A stretch of 64,000 bases of DNA from JAFGPL01 sp963781805 (GCA_963781805.1 CAWAHF010000004.1:3782001-3846000), one strand, 5' to 3'. Shown: positions 19,065 through 27,137, counted from the first letter of the stretch. The notes: a model not told the origin generated them from the letters alone. Numbers and translations are program-made.

Positions 19065-19582
19065 AGAAGATTCAGTTTTATTTACATTATCCTGCCCATT
19101 TTCATCTTTTTAAGAATTTGATTAAAATGTTGCCTGAGAATTAAATTCGTGGTTTGGTAGTTGCCACTTAAAAGGATTTGTTAACACATTTGCTTGACGA
19201 AAATAATATTCAATATATTACCTAGCGGAAGGTTGTATACAAAATTCAGTATGCATATGCACTTTTGCTTCAGGGCTTCAGGTTATTCAAAATATATTTA
19301 AAATACAAGCCCGGGTTACTGATAGGAACATCAACTGAAATTACACATATTATAAAATTGCTAGGAGTTCCTTCTTTTTTTGTAAATGAAGATGATATTG
19401 ATGTTGTTCCGCTTGTAGGCAAAATTACCTATCCGTTTGCCGATTATATAATAGCACCTGGTTTAAAAAATCAAAAGAATAAAAATAAAGAAACAATCAA
19501 ACGTTTATTTCATGAGAAGATAGATCTTAAAAAGTTTTTGCTAAATTTAATTATAAAAAAACTGAACAATGAATTTGAATAA
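19061..19582 (+). pseudogene. DUF354-family pseudogene: three in-frame stops and internal deletion
   Basis: One continuous frame from a TTG at 19061 reads KKIQFYLHYPAHFHLFKNLI, a clear DUF354 N-terminus, through stops at about 19139, 19169 and 19223. It continues as LLQGFRLFKIYLKYKPGLLI, TSTEITHIIKLLGVPSFFVN and GKITYPFADYIIAP. The sequence then jumps to KRLFHEKIDLKKFLLNLI, which aligns with the extreme C-terminus of the intact relative at 24.8 kb (MMADKIDVAAFMVWFVENY). About half of the protein is therefore missing internally. The end overlaps the KAS III gene by 14 bases. No frameshift is needed; only stops and a deletion broke it. Confidence 0.82.
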
Positions 19583-20564
19583 TTATATAACTTATTATTT
19601 ACCTGAAAAAATTGTTACCAATAACGACCTGGCAAAGGAATTTCCGGAATGGCATGCTGATAAAATAGAAGAAAAGGTAGGAATAAGAACCAGACATGTC
19701 GTTTCAGAAAATGAAACTGCACTTGACTTGGCAACTCAGGTCTGCAATAAGATTCTTAATGATAGTAATCGCTCAGGAATAGATTTTTTAATCCTTTGCA
19801 CACAGAGTCCTGATTATTTTTTACCTACAAGCGCATGCATATTACAGGATAGAATTGGATTATCACAACAAATTGGAGCCTTTGATTTTAATTTGGGATG
19901 TTCAGGTTACATTTACGGATTAGCGATCGCTAAAGGACTTATTGAATCAAAAATTGCACATACTATTCTTTTTGTAACAGCTGAAACATATTCAAAGCAT
20001 ATCCATCCACTTGATAAGGGTAACCGAAGCATATTTGGAGATGCTTCAACAGCAACATTACTGGATGAGAATTTCATTAAAATAATAGGTGAATTTGAAT
20101 TGGGAACAGACGGCAAAGGATTTTCTAATCTAATTGTTAAAAATGGAGGATTAAGAAATAAATTCCGGCTGGATGAACAAATAGTTTCAGATGCAGATGG
20201 TAATGTTATTTCTGATAATTACTTATATATGGATGGACCAGAAATTTTCAATTTCACCATTGAAACAATTCCAACATTGGTGAAAAATGTTTTGGAAAAG
20301 AACAAAATTTCATTGGAAGAAATTGATTATTTTATTTTTCATCAGGCTAATAAATTTATGCTGGATTATTTAAGAAAAAAACTAAAAATTGATCCTCTTA
20401 AATTTTATATGAATATGTTAAATACCGGGAATACTGTTTCCTCAACAATACCCATTGCTTTGACCGATGCTTATAATCAAGGTTTAATTAGGGATGGAAA
20501 TAAGGTATTAATTGCAGGATTTGGAGTTGGTTATTCCTGGGGTGCAACAATAATAACAATTTAA
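19569..20564 (+). CDS. 3-oxoacyl-ACP synthase III family protein (FabH-like)
   Basis: 331 aa, full length. The thiolase-fold triad is complete: Cys111 in NLGCSGYIYGL, His258 in FIFHQANKFML and Asn288 in NTGNTVSSTIPIAL. Enzymes of this kind condense an acyl-CoA with malonyl-ACP. It is followed after five bases by an acyl-carrier-protein gene and then an SDR reductase, giving a three-gene cassette. In a polysaccharide locus the cassette most plausibly makes a short 3-hydroxyacyl group for attachment to an amino sugar, as known for 3-hydroxybutyryl-viosamine type glycans; this is inference. The housekeeping condensing enzyme fabF lies elsewhere at 51-52 kb. Confidence 0.9.
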   Translation: MNLNNYITYYLPEKIVTNNDLAKEFPEWHADKIEEKVGIRTRHVVSENETALDLATQVCNKILNDSNRSGIDFLILCTQSPDYFLPTSACILQDRIGLSQQIGAFDFNLGCSGYIYGLAIAKGLIESKIAHTILFVTAETYSKHIHPLDKGNRSIFGDASTATLLDENFIKIIGEFELGTDGKGFSNLIVKNGGLRNKFRLDEQIVSDADGNVISDNYLYMDGPEIFNFTIETIPTLVKNVLEKNKISLEEIDYFIFHQANKFMLDYLRKKLKIDPLKFYMNMLNTGNTVSSTIPIALTDAYNQGLIRDGNKVLIAGFGVGYSWGATIITI

Positions 20565-20569
20565 TTAAT

Positions 20570-20806
20570 ATGAAAAAGGTAGATTTTTTTAATGGGATTA
20601 AGGAATTGCTTGCAATAGAAAATGCAAGTGTTAACGAAGAATCTGTGTTAAGAGATTTGGAAAACTATTCATCGTTAGCAACTTTAGCAATCATAGCTTT
20701 TATTGATGAAAATTTTGGCATTACTGTTTCTGCTAAGCAATTGAATAATGTTGTAACAATTTTTGAACTAATGAAACTGATAGGTCTAGAAAAGTTTGAC
20801 AAATGA
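20570..20806 (+). CDS. Dedicated acyl carrier protein, variant Ser motif
   Basis: 78 aa, four-helix ACP. The phosphopantetheine site should be DSL; here it reads NYSSLATLAIIAFIDENFGI, so Ser35 keeps the attachment position while the preceding Asp is replaced by Ser. It is quite different from the canonical AcpP at 52.4 kb (GADSLDTVEL). It sits between KAS III (five-base gap) and an SDR gene (ATGA overlap), so it probably carries the acyl chain made by those two enzymes. Confidence 0.82.
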   Translation: MKKVDFFNGIKELLAIENASVNEESVLRDLENYSSLATLAIIAFIDENFGITVSAKQLNNVVTIFELMKLIGLEKFDK

Positions 20807-21555
20807 TTATTGATTTTTCGGATAAAAATATTTTAATAACTGGTGCGACCTCTGGTATTGGATTTACATGCGTTAGTTCTTTATTGGATCAGGGAGCAAC
20901 AGTGATTGCATTGGGGCGCAAAATAGAAAAATTATCTGCAAGAATTAAAAAGGATAATCAAAAATTATTAATCTACAAGGGCGATCTCACGGATGAAGGG
21001 TTTATAACCGAACTTTTTGATGATTTGTCTAAAAAGTCTTTCAAGATCGATGGTTTTATTCATTCCGCTGGCATAGAATTGATATTACCTGTTTCAGCAA
21101 CAAAAATTAAACATTATAAGGATATATTTGATATTAATGTATTTACAGGGATTGAATTTATCAGAATTCTCTCTTCTGCCAGATTTTGCCCTAATGATGG
21201 GGCATCATATATTCTTATATCCTCAATTATGGGAATTGTTGGCAACGAAGGATTATCTGCCTATTCAGCCACAAAAGGCGCACTAATATCTGTCGTTAAA
21301 TCTATTTCTATAGAGTTAGCTAGAAAAAAAATTAGGATTAATAGTATTAGTCCAGGTTTTGTTGAAACTGAAATGTTTAATAAATCCATACAAAATGCCT
21401 CAGATCAAGCAATTCAAAGTATTAAAAATGCTCATCCGTTGGGTTTAGGTAAACCTGAAAATATTGCTGATCTCTGTTCATTTTTGTTATCGGAAAAATC
21501 TTCATGGATAACTGGTACCAATATTGTGATTGATGGTGGATATACTGCACGTTGA
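20803..21555 (+). CDS. SDR-family oxidoreductase (FabG-like)
   Basis: 250 aa classical short-chain dehydrogenase. It has nucleotide motif TGATSGIG at 13-20, HSAG around 87-90 and catalytic Ser141, Tyr154 and Lys158 (ISS...YSATK). The C-terminus has the FabG-type signature INSISPGFVETEM and ITGTNIVIDGGYTAR. Expected reaction is NADPH-dependent reduction of 3-oxoacyl-ACP to 3-hydroxyacyl-ACP. Translation is coupled to the ACP gene by a 4-base overlap. No dehydratase or enoyl reductase follows, so the cassette would stop at the 3-hydroxy stage. Confidence 0.9.
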   Translation: MIIDFSDKNILITGATSGIGFTCVSSLLDQGATVIALGRKIEKLSARIKKDNQKLLIYKGDLTDEGFITELFDDLSKKSFKIDGFIHSAGIELILPVSATKIKHYKDIFDINVFTGIEFIRILSSARFCPNDGASYILISSIMGIVGNEGLSAYSATKGALISVVKSISIELARKKIRINSISPGFVETEMFNKSIQNASDQAIQSIKNAHPLGLGKPENIADLCSFLLSEKSSWITGTNIVIDGGYTAR

Positions 21556-21591
21556 CAATTAGAGTTCATAAAATGAACTTCAAAAAAGCAG

Positions 21592-21806
21592 TTGATCTTT
21601 AGTTAAAACAATGTATTTTGCAATACAGGAATTCAATTCCCGATTTACAAAATGGTAACCAGAAGCATTGAAAACAGTATATTGTCGGTTTTGTCAAAAA
21701 TTCCGGTAATTGTTATTACCGGTCCCCGGCAATCGGGAAAAACCACACTGGCAAAAAAACTCTTTGCTAATTACGAATATTACAATCTTGAATTTCCTGA
21801 TAATTA
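21592..21806 (+). pseudogene. Truncated first copy of a DUF4143-type ATPase gene (5' end only)
   Basis: 215 bases nearly identical to 23375-23589, with about six or more scattered substitutions. It covers about 60 bases of upstream sequence and the first 50 codons (ATG 21652) of an AAA-family ATPase. The P-loop here is intact (GPRQSGKTT). Homology stops abruptly at 21806 and the frame ends at 21805-21807. Together with the second broken copy it brackets the intact ATPase gene at 22.0-23.1 kb in direct orientation. Confidence 0.82.
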
Positions 21807-21844
21807 ATGTTAAAGATTTTATTCAGTTCTGCCTTTTTATAGCT

Positions 21845-21866
21845 CCCTGCATCTGCAGGGTTTTTT
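21845..21866 (+). terminator. Rho-independent terminator-like hairpin
   Basis: CCCTGC-atct-GCAGGG followed by TTTTTTG. It lies after the truncated ATPase copy and would end transcription from the KAS III/ACP/SDR cassette. The hairpin belongs to a 60-base sequence (21843-21901) that recurs with a few changes at 26821-26880. Confidence 0.7.
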
Positions 21867-22006
21867 GTTTTTGTATATTATAGTTCGAAGTTCATTTAGT
21901 AAAAGTCAGAGTCTATTTACAGCGATTACAATCCTAATAAATGTAAATATTTTAGGATTTAAATCCCAAATAATCTAATTTTACTTGTATGTTTTAAAGA
22001 AAGATT

Positions 22007-23128
22007 ATGATTAAACGCATCCTTGAAAACAAAATATCTGATAAAATAAATAAAGGTAAAGCCATTATACTCTTAGGAGCAAGGCAGGTAGGCAAGACCA
22101 CTTTGTTAGAAAAAATTTTTAATAGGAACGATGATGTTCTTTGGCTTGCCGGCGATAGTCCCGATGTAAAAGCCTTATTTGTTGCACCCTCTGCAGACAG
22201 GCTACGTTTGTATTTTGGTAAAAAAAAAATAATTATTATTGATGAAGCCCAGTTAATTCCTGAAATAGGTCTGCGGCTTAAATTGATAACAGATTATATT
22301 AAGGATGTCCAGTTAATTGCAACCGGGAGTTCTTCTTTTGAATTATCAAACAGGTTAAACGAACCTCTGACAGGCCGAAAATGGGAATACAAAATATATC
22401 CACTTTCGTTTGGTGAGTTGGTGAAACACCATGGCTTGCTTACTGAAAAAAGAGCAATTAATCATCGCCTTGTTTATGGTTATTATCCGGATGTATTCAA
22501 TCATCCGGGAGAAGAAAAAAATATTCTTAAACTATTAATGGACAGTTATTTGTATAAAGACATCCTGATGCTGGAAAGTATTAAAAAACCTGAAAAAATC
22601 GTCAGGCTTCTGCAGGCCTTAGCCTATCAGATAGGTACACAGGTATCATTTAATGAGTTAGGCCAATTGTGTGGATTAGACAATAAAACTACTGAAAAGT
22701 ATGTTACACTTTTAGAGCAGGCTTACATTATTTTCAGGTTGGGTTCATACAGCCGGAACCTGAGAAATGAATTAAAATTTAGCCGGAAAATTTATTTTTA
22801 TGACCTTGGCATACGTAATGCTTTAATATCAAATTTTACATTAGCCGAAAACCGTACAGATATTGGTGTATTATGGGAAAATTTTTTGGTTGTTGAAAGG
22901 CTGAAAAAAAACAATTATGAAGAAAATTGGATAAACAGCTGGTTTTGGCGGACTACCGAACATCAGGAAATTGACTATATTGAAGAAACCGGGGGAATAT
23001 TAAATGCATATGAGTTTAAATTAAATGCGGGGAAATCAGTGCGGGTATCTAAATCATTTACCAGGGCATACCCGGATGCCAATTTCAAAGTCATTCATTT
23101 TGATAATATTGAAGAGTTTTTATTATAA
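22007..23128 (+). CDS. ATP-binding protein, AAA + DUF4143 family
   Basis: 373 aa, complete. Walker A GARQVGKT at 24-31, Walker B IIIIDE at 75-80 with AQLIPEIG after it, and a sensor-like ATGSSSFEL. The C-terminal DUF4143 domain ends in a PD-(D/E)xK-like pattern: EIDYIEE followed after about ten residues by AYEFK. Such ATPases are common in Bacteroidota, often in several copies, but their function is not established; some authors place them near defence or mobile genes. It is flanked by two broken relatives. The 199-base gap before it holds the terminator described above. Confidence 0.88.
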   Translation: MIKRILENKISDKINKGKAIILLGARQVGKTTLLEKIFNRNDDVLWLAGDSPDVKALFVAPSADRLRLYFGKKKIIIIDEAQLIPEIGLRLKLITDYIKDVQLIATGSSSFELSNRLNEPLTGRKWEYKIYPLSFGELVKHHGLLTEKRAINHRLVYGYYPDVFNHPGEEKNILKLLMDSYLYKDILMLESIKKPEKIVRLLQALAYQIGTQVSFNELGQLCGLDNKTTEKYVTLLEQAYIIFRLGSYSRNLRNELKFSRKIYFYDLGIRNALISNFTLAENRTDIGVLWENFLVVERLKKNNYEENWINSWFWRTTEHQEIDYIEETGGILNAYEFKLNAGKSVRVSKSFTRAYPDANFKVIHFDNIEEFLL

Positions 23129-23434
23129 TACTATATGAAAATCAAATAGTATCAAATTATATGTACTTAGTGGTTGAAAATCATGTACCAAGAAGTTTCA
23201 AAAACATCAAGTTTACATATTGTAAAGAAGGTTATGTTATTAAAAGATTCTGGAGTCGGGAACCGGATGTTGGAGGTATCGGGATTAATCTTCGGTTTTT
23301 CTGCTTACGCAAACCGGGTTCAATTATTCGTCGTTATTACCAAATGTTTTTCAGGCTTTTTTAAGAAATAGCTATTGATCTTTATTTAAAACAATGTATT
23401 TTGCAATACAGGAATTCAATTCCCGATTTACAAA
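23129..23434. other. Gene-free stretch including duplicated upstream region with two palindromes
   Basis: The second half (23375-23434) repeats 21592-21651. It contains TGTATT-ttgc-AATACA directly followed by GGAATT-c-AATTCC, two short perfect inverted repeats about 30 bases before the ATPase start codon. This looks like an operator or promoter element shared by both ATPase copies. The first half has no convincing coding potential. Confidence 0.55.
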
Positions 23435-24011
23435 ATGGTAATCAGAAGTATTGAAAACAGTATATTGTCGGTTTTGTCAAAAATTCCGGTAATTGTTATT
23501 ACCTGCCCCCGGCAATCGGGAAAAACCACACTGGCGAAAAAACTCTTTGCTAAATACGAATATTACAATCTTGAATTTCCTGATAATTATGAACTTGCCC
23601 GGAACGATCCAAGAATATTCCTGAATTTTATTGACAGAGGTATTATTCTGGATGAAATTCAGCGTTTGCCGTCGATACTTTCGTATATTCAGGGTATTAC
23701 ATACGAAAAGAAACTTAATGGTAAGGTAATCCTGACCGGCATTCCAGATTCAATGTATTTTTTGGCGCGATAGTAGTGGAAACGAAATTGATTGTTTACT
23801 TGAAGATGCAGATAAATTGCGGATAATAGAAATAAAATCTTCATCAACTATTCACGATGATTTTTTGAAAAATATAAAGATATTCAAAAAAATCTCCTCT
23901 TCTATGGTCTCAGAAAGTTACGTTATTTATGCAGGATATGGGAGCAGGTTTTATAACGATTGTCAATTTGTGCCCTGGACGGCAATTAAGGAACAAAAAA
24001 TTGTTGTTTAA
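23435..24011 (+). pseudogene. Broken DUF4143-type ATPase: internal deletion plus frame change
   Basis: The first 112 codons (23435-23773) encode the N-terminal ATPase part: CPRQSGKTT (P-loop Gly replaced by Cys), GIILDEIQRLPSIL as Walker B, and KVILTG. The frame then ends. In another frame starting near 23758 the extreme C-terminus is present: FWRDSSGNEIDCLLED, RIIEIKSSSTIHDDF and YAGYGSRFYNDCQF, ending at 24011. About half of the protein, the middle, has been lost. The N-terminal part closely matches the truncated copy at 21.6 kb and is unlike the intact gene between them. Confidence 0.85.
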
Positions 24012-24111
24012 TTAAAAATAGGAATTAATGGTCGAAATAATTAAATGTATTTTTTGCATAATTTTGGTAGTGAAGCTTCTAAAGAATCGTTATCCCCCGC
24101 TGGCGATGGTG

Positions 24112-24246
24112 CCAATGTCGTTTAGTTAAGCCTACAAACTAAATAAACACACTTCGACTCCGCTCAGTGTGACAGCCATGAACATGGGTCAGGCTGAGTC
24201 CCAATAAAAATCGGGAAAGCCTATTTCCTTTACTAAACGACATTGG
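24112..24246. mobile_element. MITE-like element with 15-19 bp inverted repeats
   Basis: CCAATGTCGTTTAGT at 24112-24126 is perfectly repeated in inverse at 24232-24246; with one mismatch the match extends to 19 bases. The 105 bases between carry no open frame. A related end (AACTAAATGACATTGGGGG) is found alone near 31863. Transposase and target duplication were not identified, so the class is unknown. Confidence 0.5.
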
Positions 24247-24779
24247 GCGGTGGTGCAGGGGGTGAAAAAAGAACGATTCAAAGTATAAAAGTTTTCAAAT
24301 AAGGAGGTATAAAAGACATTAACCCAAATCAGTCATTAGAGAAATGAAATGTGGTGTAAGCCATACTAATGACCAGATTTGGGAAAATCCCGAATTAGAA
24401 AACCGAAGAGCGCAGCGATGAGCTCAACGTAGTTAATCTTACATTTCAATTCTCCTGAAATGTTTAGATTTTCTTGGTCGAACCTTTAGCTCAGCGTCAG
24501 CTAATTGTCATTATAATTAATTATAATGACAATTTTGGGATTAATAATGTTACATGAACTTTAGAAGGGTGGATTAAAGAAAAGGAGAGGCTGAATAAAC
24601 CCACCACTGCTTCCCGCTATGGCGGGACAGGCTCTCGCAAGAGGGAATTATCCACCACCAACCGCCGCCAGCGGGGGATAAGTGTTGAATAATTGTTTGC
24701 TTTTAATAAAAGTTTTAATCCTTAATTCGCATTAATAATAGATTAGTACAAGCTCCTGCTAAAATCATATTTCCGGGCA
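24247..24779. other. Gene-free stretch with 32-bp perfect palindrome
   Basis: Between the MITE-like element and the DUF354 gene there is no gene. It contains a perfect 32-base palindrome at 24503-24534 (arm AATTGTCATTATAATT) and upstream several smaller complementary pairs, such as CATTTCA...TGAAATG near 24445-24463. It also holds a palindrome CCCGCTATGGCGGG near 24607. A structured RNA or a site for a dimeric protein is possible; nothing identifies which. Confidence 0.5.
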
Positions 24780-25865
24780 ATGAACCTCTTCTTTGATATC
24801 AACCATCCATCTTACGTTCATGCATTTAAAAATGTCCTCTCCAACCTTCAAAAAAAAGGCCATACTGTCATAGTTACGGCTGCCGGGAAAGATATTACAC
24901 TAGCTTTGTTAAATGAGTTTGCAATACCTTACACTTCAACAGGTAGTTCTTATAATTCGCTTTTACCAAATGTTTTTCAGGCATTTAAAAAAATATTTAT
25001 TCTCATAAAAGTTATCAGGCGAAATAATATCCAATTAGTTATCAGTTTTGAATCTCCTTATGCGGTAATAGCAGGAAGCATTTGCCGAAAGAAAACAATT
25101 ACATTTGCCGATACCGAAACTGCAGGGTTTATTCATAAAATAACAGGAAGCCTGAGTTCCACAATTGTTGTTCCCTCCTGTTTTCAAAAATCTCTTTCCA
25201 TACAACAGTTAAGCTTTAACGGATACAAAGAGCTGGCTTACCTGCATCCGTCAAATTTTCTGCCTGATAAAAAGATATGTGAAGAATACGGTATTGAAAC
25301 TGACAAACCTTATGCCATCATAAGGTTTGTTTCATTTAATGCCCTTCACGATAAAGGTTTTAAAGGATTCTCAAACGGGAATAGAATAAAACTGGTCAGA
25401 GCGCTTTCAGGAAAAATGAACGTGTATATTTCTTCCGAATCTGCATTAATCCCCGAACTTCAGCCCTGCCTGCTTAAAACACCTGCAGGTATTATTCACC
25501 ATATACTTGCTTTTGCTTCATTGTATATTGGCGATAGCACCACAATGGCTGCCGAAGCTGCAGTGCTTGGTGTTCCGTCTGTATGTGTAAATCATATGGA
25601 TTTAGGTTATTTAAAAGAATTGTCAGAAACTTATGGTCTGATTTTTAAATTTAATCTTTCGGCTGAAGGTCAGAATAATGCCATCGAAAAAGCAATGGAA
25701 ATAACAGATAATCAAAAAATAAGGGAAGAATATCAGTTAAAAAAGGAAAAAATGATGGCTGATAAAATAGACGTGGCAGCCTTTATGGTATGGTTTGTAG
25801 AGAATTACACCGGGAGTGTTGAGGGAGGTGAATGGGAGATGGTGAGAGGGGAGTTTGAGAGGTGA
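24780..25865 (+). CDS. DUF354-family protein (GT-B-like)
   Basis: 361 aa. It starts MNLFFDINHPSYVHAFKNVL, then has ISFESPYAVIAG, TFADTETAGFIHK, NGYKELAYLHPSNFLPD and, in the C-terminal half, IGDSTTMAAEAAVLGVPSVCVN, the nucleotide-binding segment of this group. It is closer to the pseudogene at 19.1 kb than to the gene at 15.1 kb. The natural C-terminus appears to end around AFMVWFVENY; the last 20 or so codons run into a GA-rich heptamer repeat and are probably not native. Role in the glycan is likely but the reaction is not known. Confidence 0.82.
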   Translation: MNLFFDINHPSYVHAFKNVLSNLQKKGHTVIVTAAGKDITLALLNEFAIPYTSTGSSYNSLLPNVFQAFKKIFILIKVIRRNNIQLVISFESPYAVIAGSICRKKTITFADTETAGFIHKITGSLSSTIVVPSCFQKSLSIQQLSFNGYKELAYLHPSNFLPDKKICEEYGIETDKPYAIIRFVSFNALHDKGFKGFSNGNRIKLVRALSGKMNVYISSESALIPELQPCLLKTPAGIIHHILAFASLYIGDSTTMAAEAAVLGVPSVCVNHMDLGYLKELSETYGLIFKFNLSAEGQNNAIEKAMEITDNQKIREEYQLKKEKMMADKIDVAAFMVWFVENYTGSVEGGEWEMVRGEFER

Positions 25866-25940
25866 GAGATGAGAGGTGAGTGGTGAGAGATGGGAGGTGA
25901 GAGGGGGAGAGATGAGAGGTGAGTAGTGAGAGGTGAGTTT
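25830..25940. repeat. GA-rich heptanucleotide repeat array
   Basis: Runs of GAGAGGT, GAGAGAT, GAGTGGT and close variants with mostly exact seven-base period, about 14 units. The array covers the last codons and stop of the DUF354 gene and continues into the non-coding DNA. One strand is almost pure purine. It is one of three heptamer-based arrays in the window. Confidence 0.8.
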
Positions 25941-26088
25941 TTGAGAAATGAACAGTTGGCGCTATTATGTAAAACACTTTAAATTTAGAATATGGAACAA
26001 ATTGATTGTTGGAGGCAATCCTTAAAGTTCCCTGCGATCAAATGGTATTAATTGACATTTTAATATTGGGAAGGATTGATAATTTTTG

Positions 26089-26096
26089 TATTTTTG
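26089..26096 (+). promoter_or_regulatory. Promoter -7 box of the toxin-antitoxin pair
   Basis: TATTTTTG fits the Bacteroidota -7 consensus TAnnTTTG. ATTG lies 20 bases upstream (26065-26068) as a -33 element. Transcription would start about 10 bases before the antitoxin ATG at 26112. Confidence 0.45.
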
Positions 26097-26111
26097 ATAA
26101 AATTTAATGGT

Positions 26112-26348
26112 ATGACAACAAAAGAGTTAAGACATAAGGTTATTAATAAAATAAACAAACTGGATGATGAAAACCTTTTAAATGATTTAATTCGATTAAT
26201 TGACGATAGCACTGAAGATAAAGAAATATATCGGTTAAGTGACAATCATAAAAAGGCCATTAATATAGCCATTGACCAGATAGAAAATGGAGATTATTTA
26301 ACTAATAAACAATCAAATAACCAGATTGACGAATGGTTAAACAAATAA
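26112..26348 (+). CDS. Putative antitoxin of a RelE/ParE-type module
   Basis: 78 aa, small and charged: MTTKELRHKVINKINKLDDE, then IDDSTEDKEIYRLSDNHKKA and a C-terminal QIDEWLNK. The pattern (N-terminal helical part, then LSxxHKKAIxxAIxQIExGxYLT) is that of antitoxins partnered with ParE-like toxins in Bacteroidota. The frame is open 12 codons further upstream, but the ATG at 26112 is preferred because it gives a hydrophilic N-terminus and follows the promoter box. Its end overlaps the toxin gene by 16 bases. Confidence 0.75.
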   Translation: MTTKELRHKVINKINKLDDENLLNDLIRLIDDSTEDKEIYRLSDNHKKAINIAIDQIENGDYLTNKQSNNQIDEWLNK

Positions 26349-26647
26349 TATGGTCAAGACTGGCTCATAATGATAGGTTGAAAATACTTAATTATTGGAT
26401 AAAAAGTAATAGGTCAACTACTTATAGTAAAAGACTAAATCAAATATTTGAGCATACCACAGTTTTAATCAGTAAATATCCCAGGATAGGTAAACAAACA
26501 GAAATAGAAGGGATCAGATACAAAATCGTTAAAGATTATCTATTTACATATCGTGAGACAAAAGAGTTTATTGAGATTTTGACAATTTGGGATAGCAGAC
26601 AAGATCCAGACAAATTCGATAGGATAATAAAAAAGAGCAGCAGCTAA
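26333..26647 (+). CDS. RelE/ParE-family toxin
   Basis: 104 aa. Family pattern visible: IIWSRLAHNDRLKILNYWIK, then KYPRIGKQTEIEGIRYKIVK and the C-terminal ILTIWDSRQDPDKFDRI, typical of ParE/RelE folds with the WDxRQDP ending. RelE types cleave mRNA in the ribosome, ParE types inhibit gyrase; sequence alone does not decide. The 16-base overlap with the antitoxin gene is the usual arrangement. The pair sits in a region rich in repeats and broken genes, where it could stabilise the DNA. Confidence 0.88.
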   Translation: MVKQIIWSRLAHNDRLKILNYWIKSNRSTTYSKRLNQIFEHTTVLISKYPRIGKQTEIEGIRYKIVKDYLFTYRETKEFIEILTIWDSRQDPDKFDRIIKKSSS

Positions 26648-26649
26648 AT

Positions 26650-26758
26650 GTGGTATAAATCATTGGGAGAATAGTGCTTGTTTTGGCATTCTGCCTTGCA
26701 CAAAGCAAATCCATGGTGGATACAGACGCACTCCGAAAACCCCAATGCTTCATACCAC
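26650..26758. mobile_element. MITE-like inverted-repeat element
   Basis: GTGGTATAAATCATTGGG at 26650-26667 and its inverse at 26741-26758 match at 16 of 18 positions and enclose about 73 bases without a gene. It follows the toxin stop codon directly. No transposase or target duplication was recognised. Confidence 0.45.
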
Positions 26759-26820
26759 GGGACCGTTAGAGATTTATTGGTTTATAAACTTGTTAGGGGC
26801 GTAATTTTTTTTTTAATCGC

Positions 26821-26880
26821 TTCCTGCATCCGCAGGGTTTTTGTTTTTGTATATTATGCTACGCAGTTCATTTAGTAAGG
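26821..26880 (+). terminator. Terminator-like hairpin in a dispersed 60-bp repeat
   Basis: CCTGC-atcc-GCAGG followed by TTTTTGTTTTTG. The whole 60 bases repeat those at 21843-21901, including a tail GTTCATTTAGTAA. Would terminate plus-strand transcription after the toxin gene. Confidence 0.6.
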
Positions 26881-26882
26881 CA

Positions 26883-27137
26883 TTACACACCAAAAAAAGG
26901 CTGTTCTACCGAACGGTCATTTTTGTTATAGCCTACTCCATCAAATTTTGCGAGAAGAGGGGCTATCACCTGTTTCACAATGTTATTCACTTTTTCCAGA
27001 TCTGCCTGCAACCTGGTAATACAGTCGTTGCCATATATTGGTGAATATGCTGTAAACGTCTCCTTATCGGCGCTTCCACTGGTAATCAGAAAACTTCCAA
27101 ACACCCGAAGTTCTTCGATTTTGCAAGGAATTTTCAA
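26883..27137 (-). pseudogene. Fragment of a Bacteroidota hypothetical gene
   Basis: 84 codons reading KIEELRVFGSFLITSG, FTAYSPIYGNDCITRLQADL and NNIVKQVIAPLLAKF. The pattern recalls the N-terminal part of a longer hypothetical protein, but I cannot name it. The frame has only TTG as a possible first codon, and that codon lies within a promoter-like box TATATTTG (27135-27142 on the minus strand), so translation from it is doubtful. It ends next to the dispersed 60-bp repeat. A truncated gene is the simplest reading; a short real gene is possible. Confidence 0.4.

Noticed and set aside
23161..23371. Two overlapping 65-codon frames between ATPase genes
   Set aside because: Neither resembles a protein. 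A 20-base identity with the DUF354 gene near 24965 (TTACCAAATGTTTTTCAGGC) was seen, but it is too short to call a gene relic.
26568..26753. 61-codon minus-strand frame
   Set aside because: Lies over the toxin 3' end and the inverted-repeat element; shadow frame.
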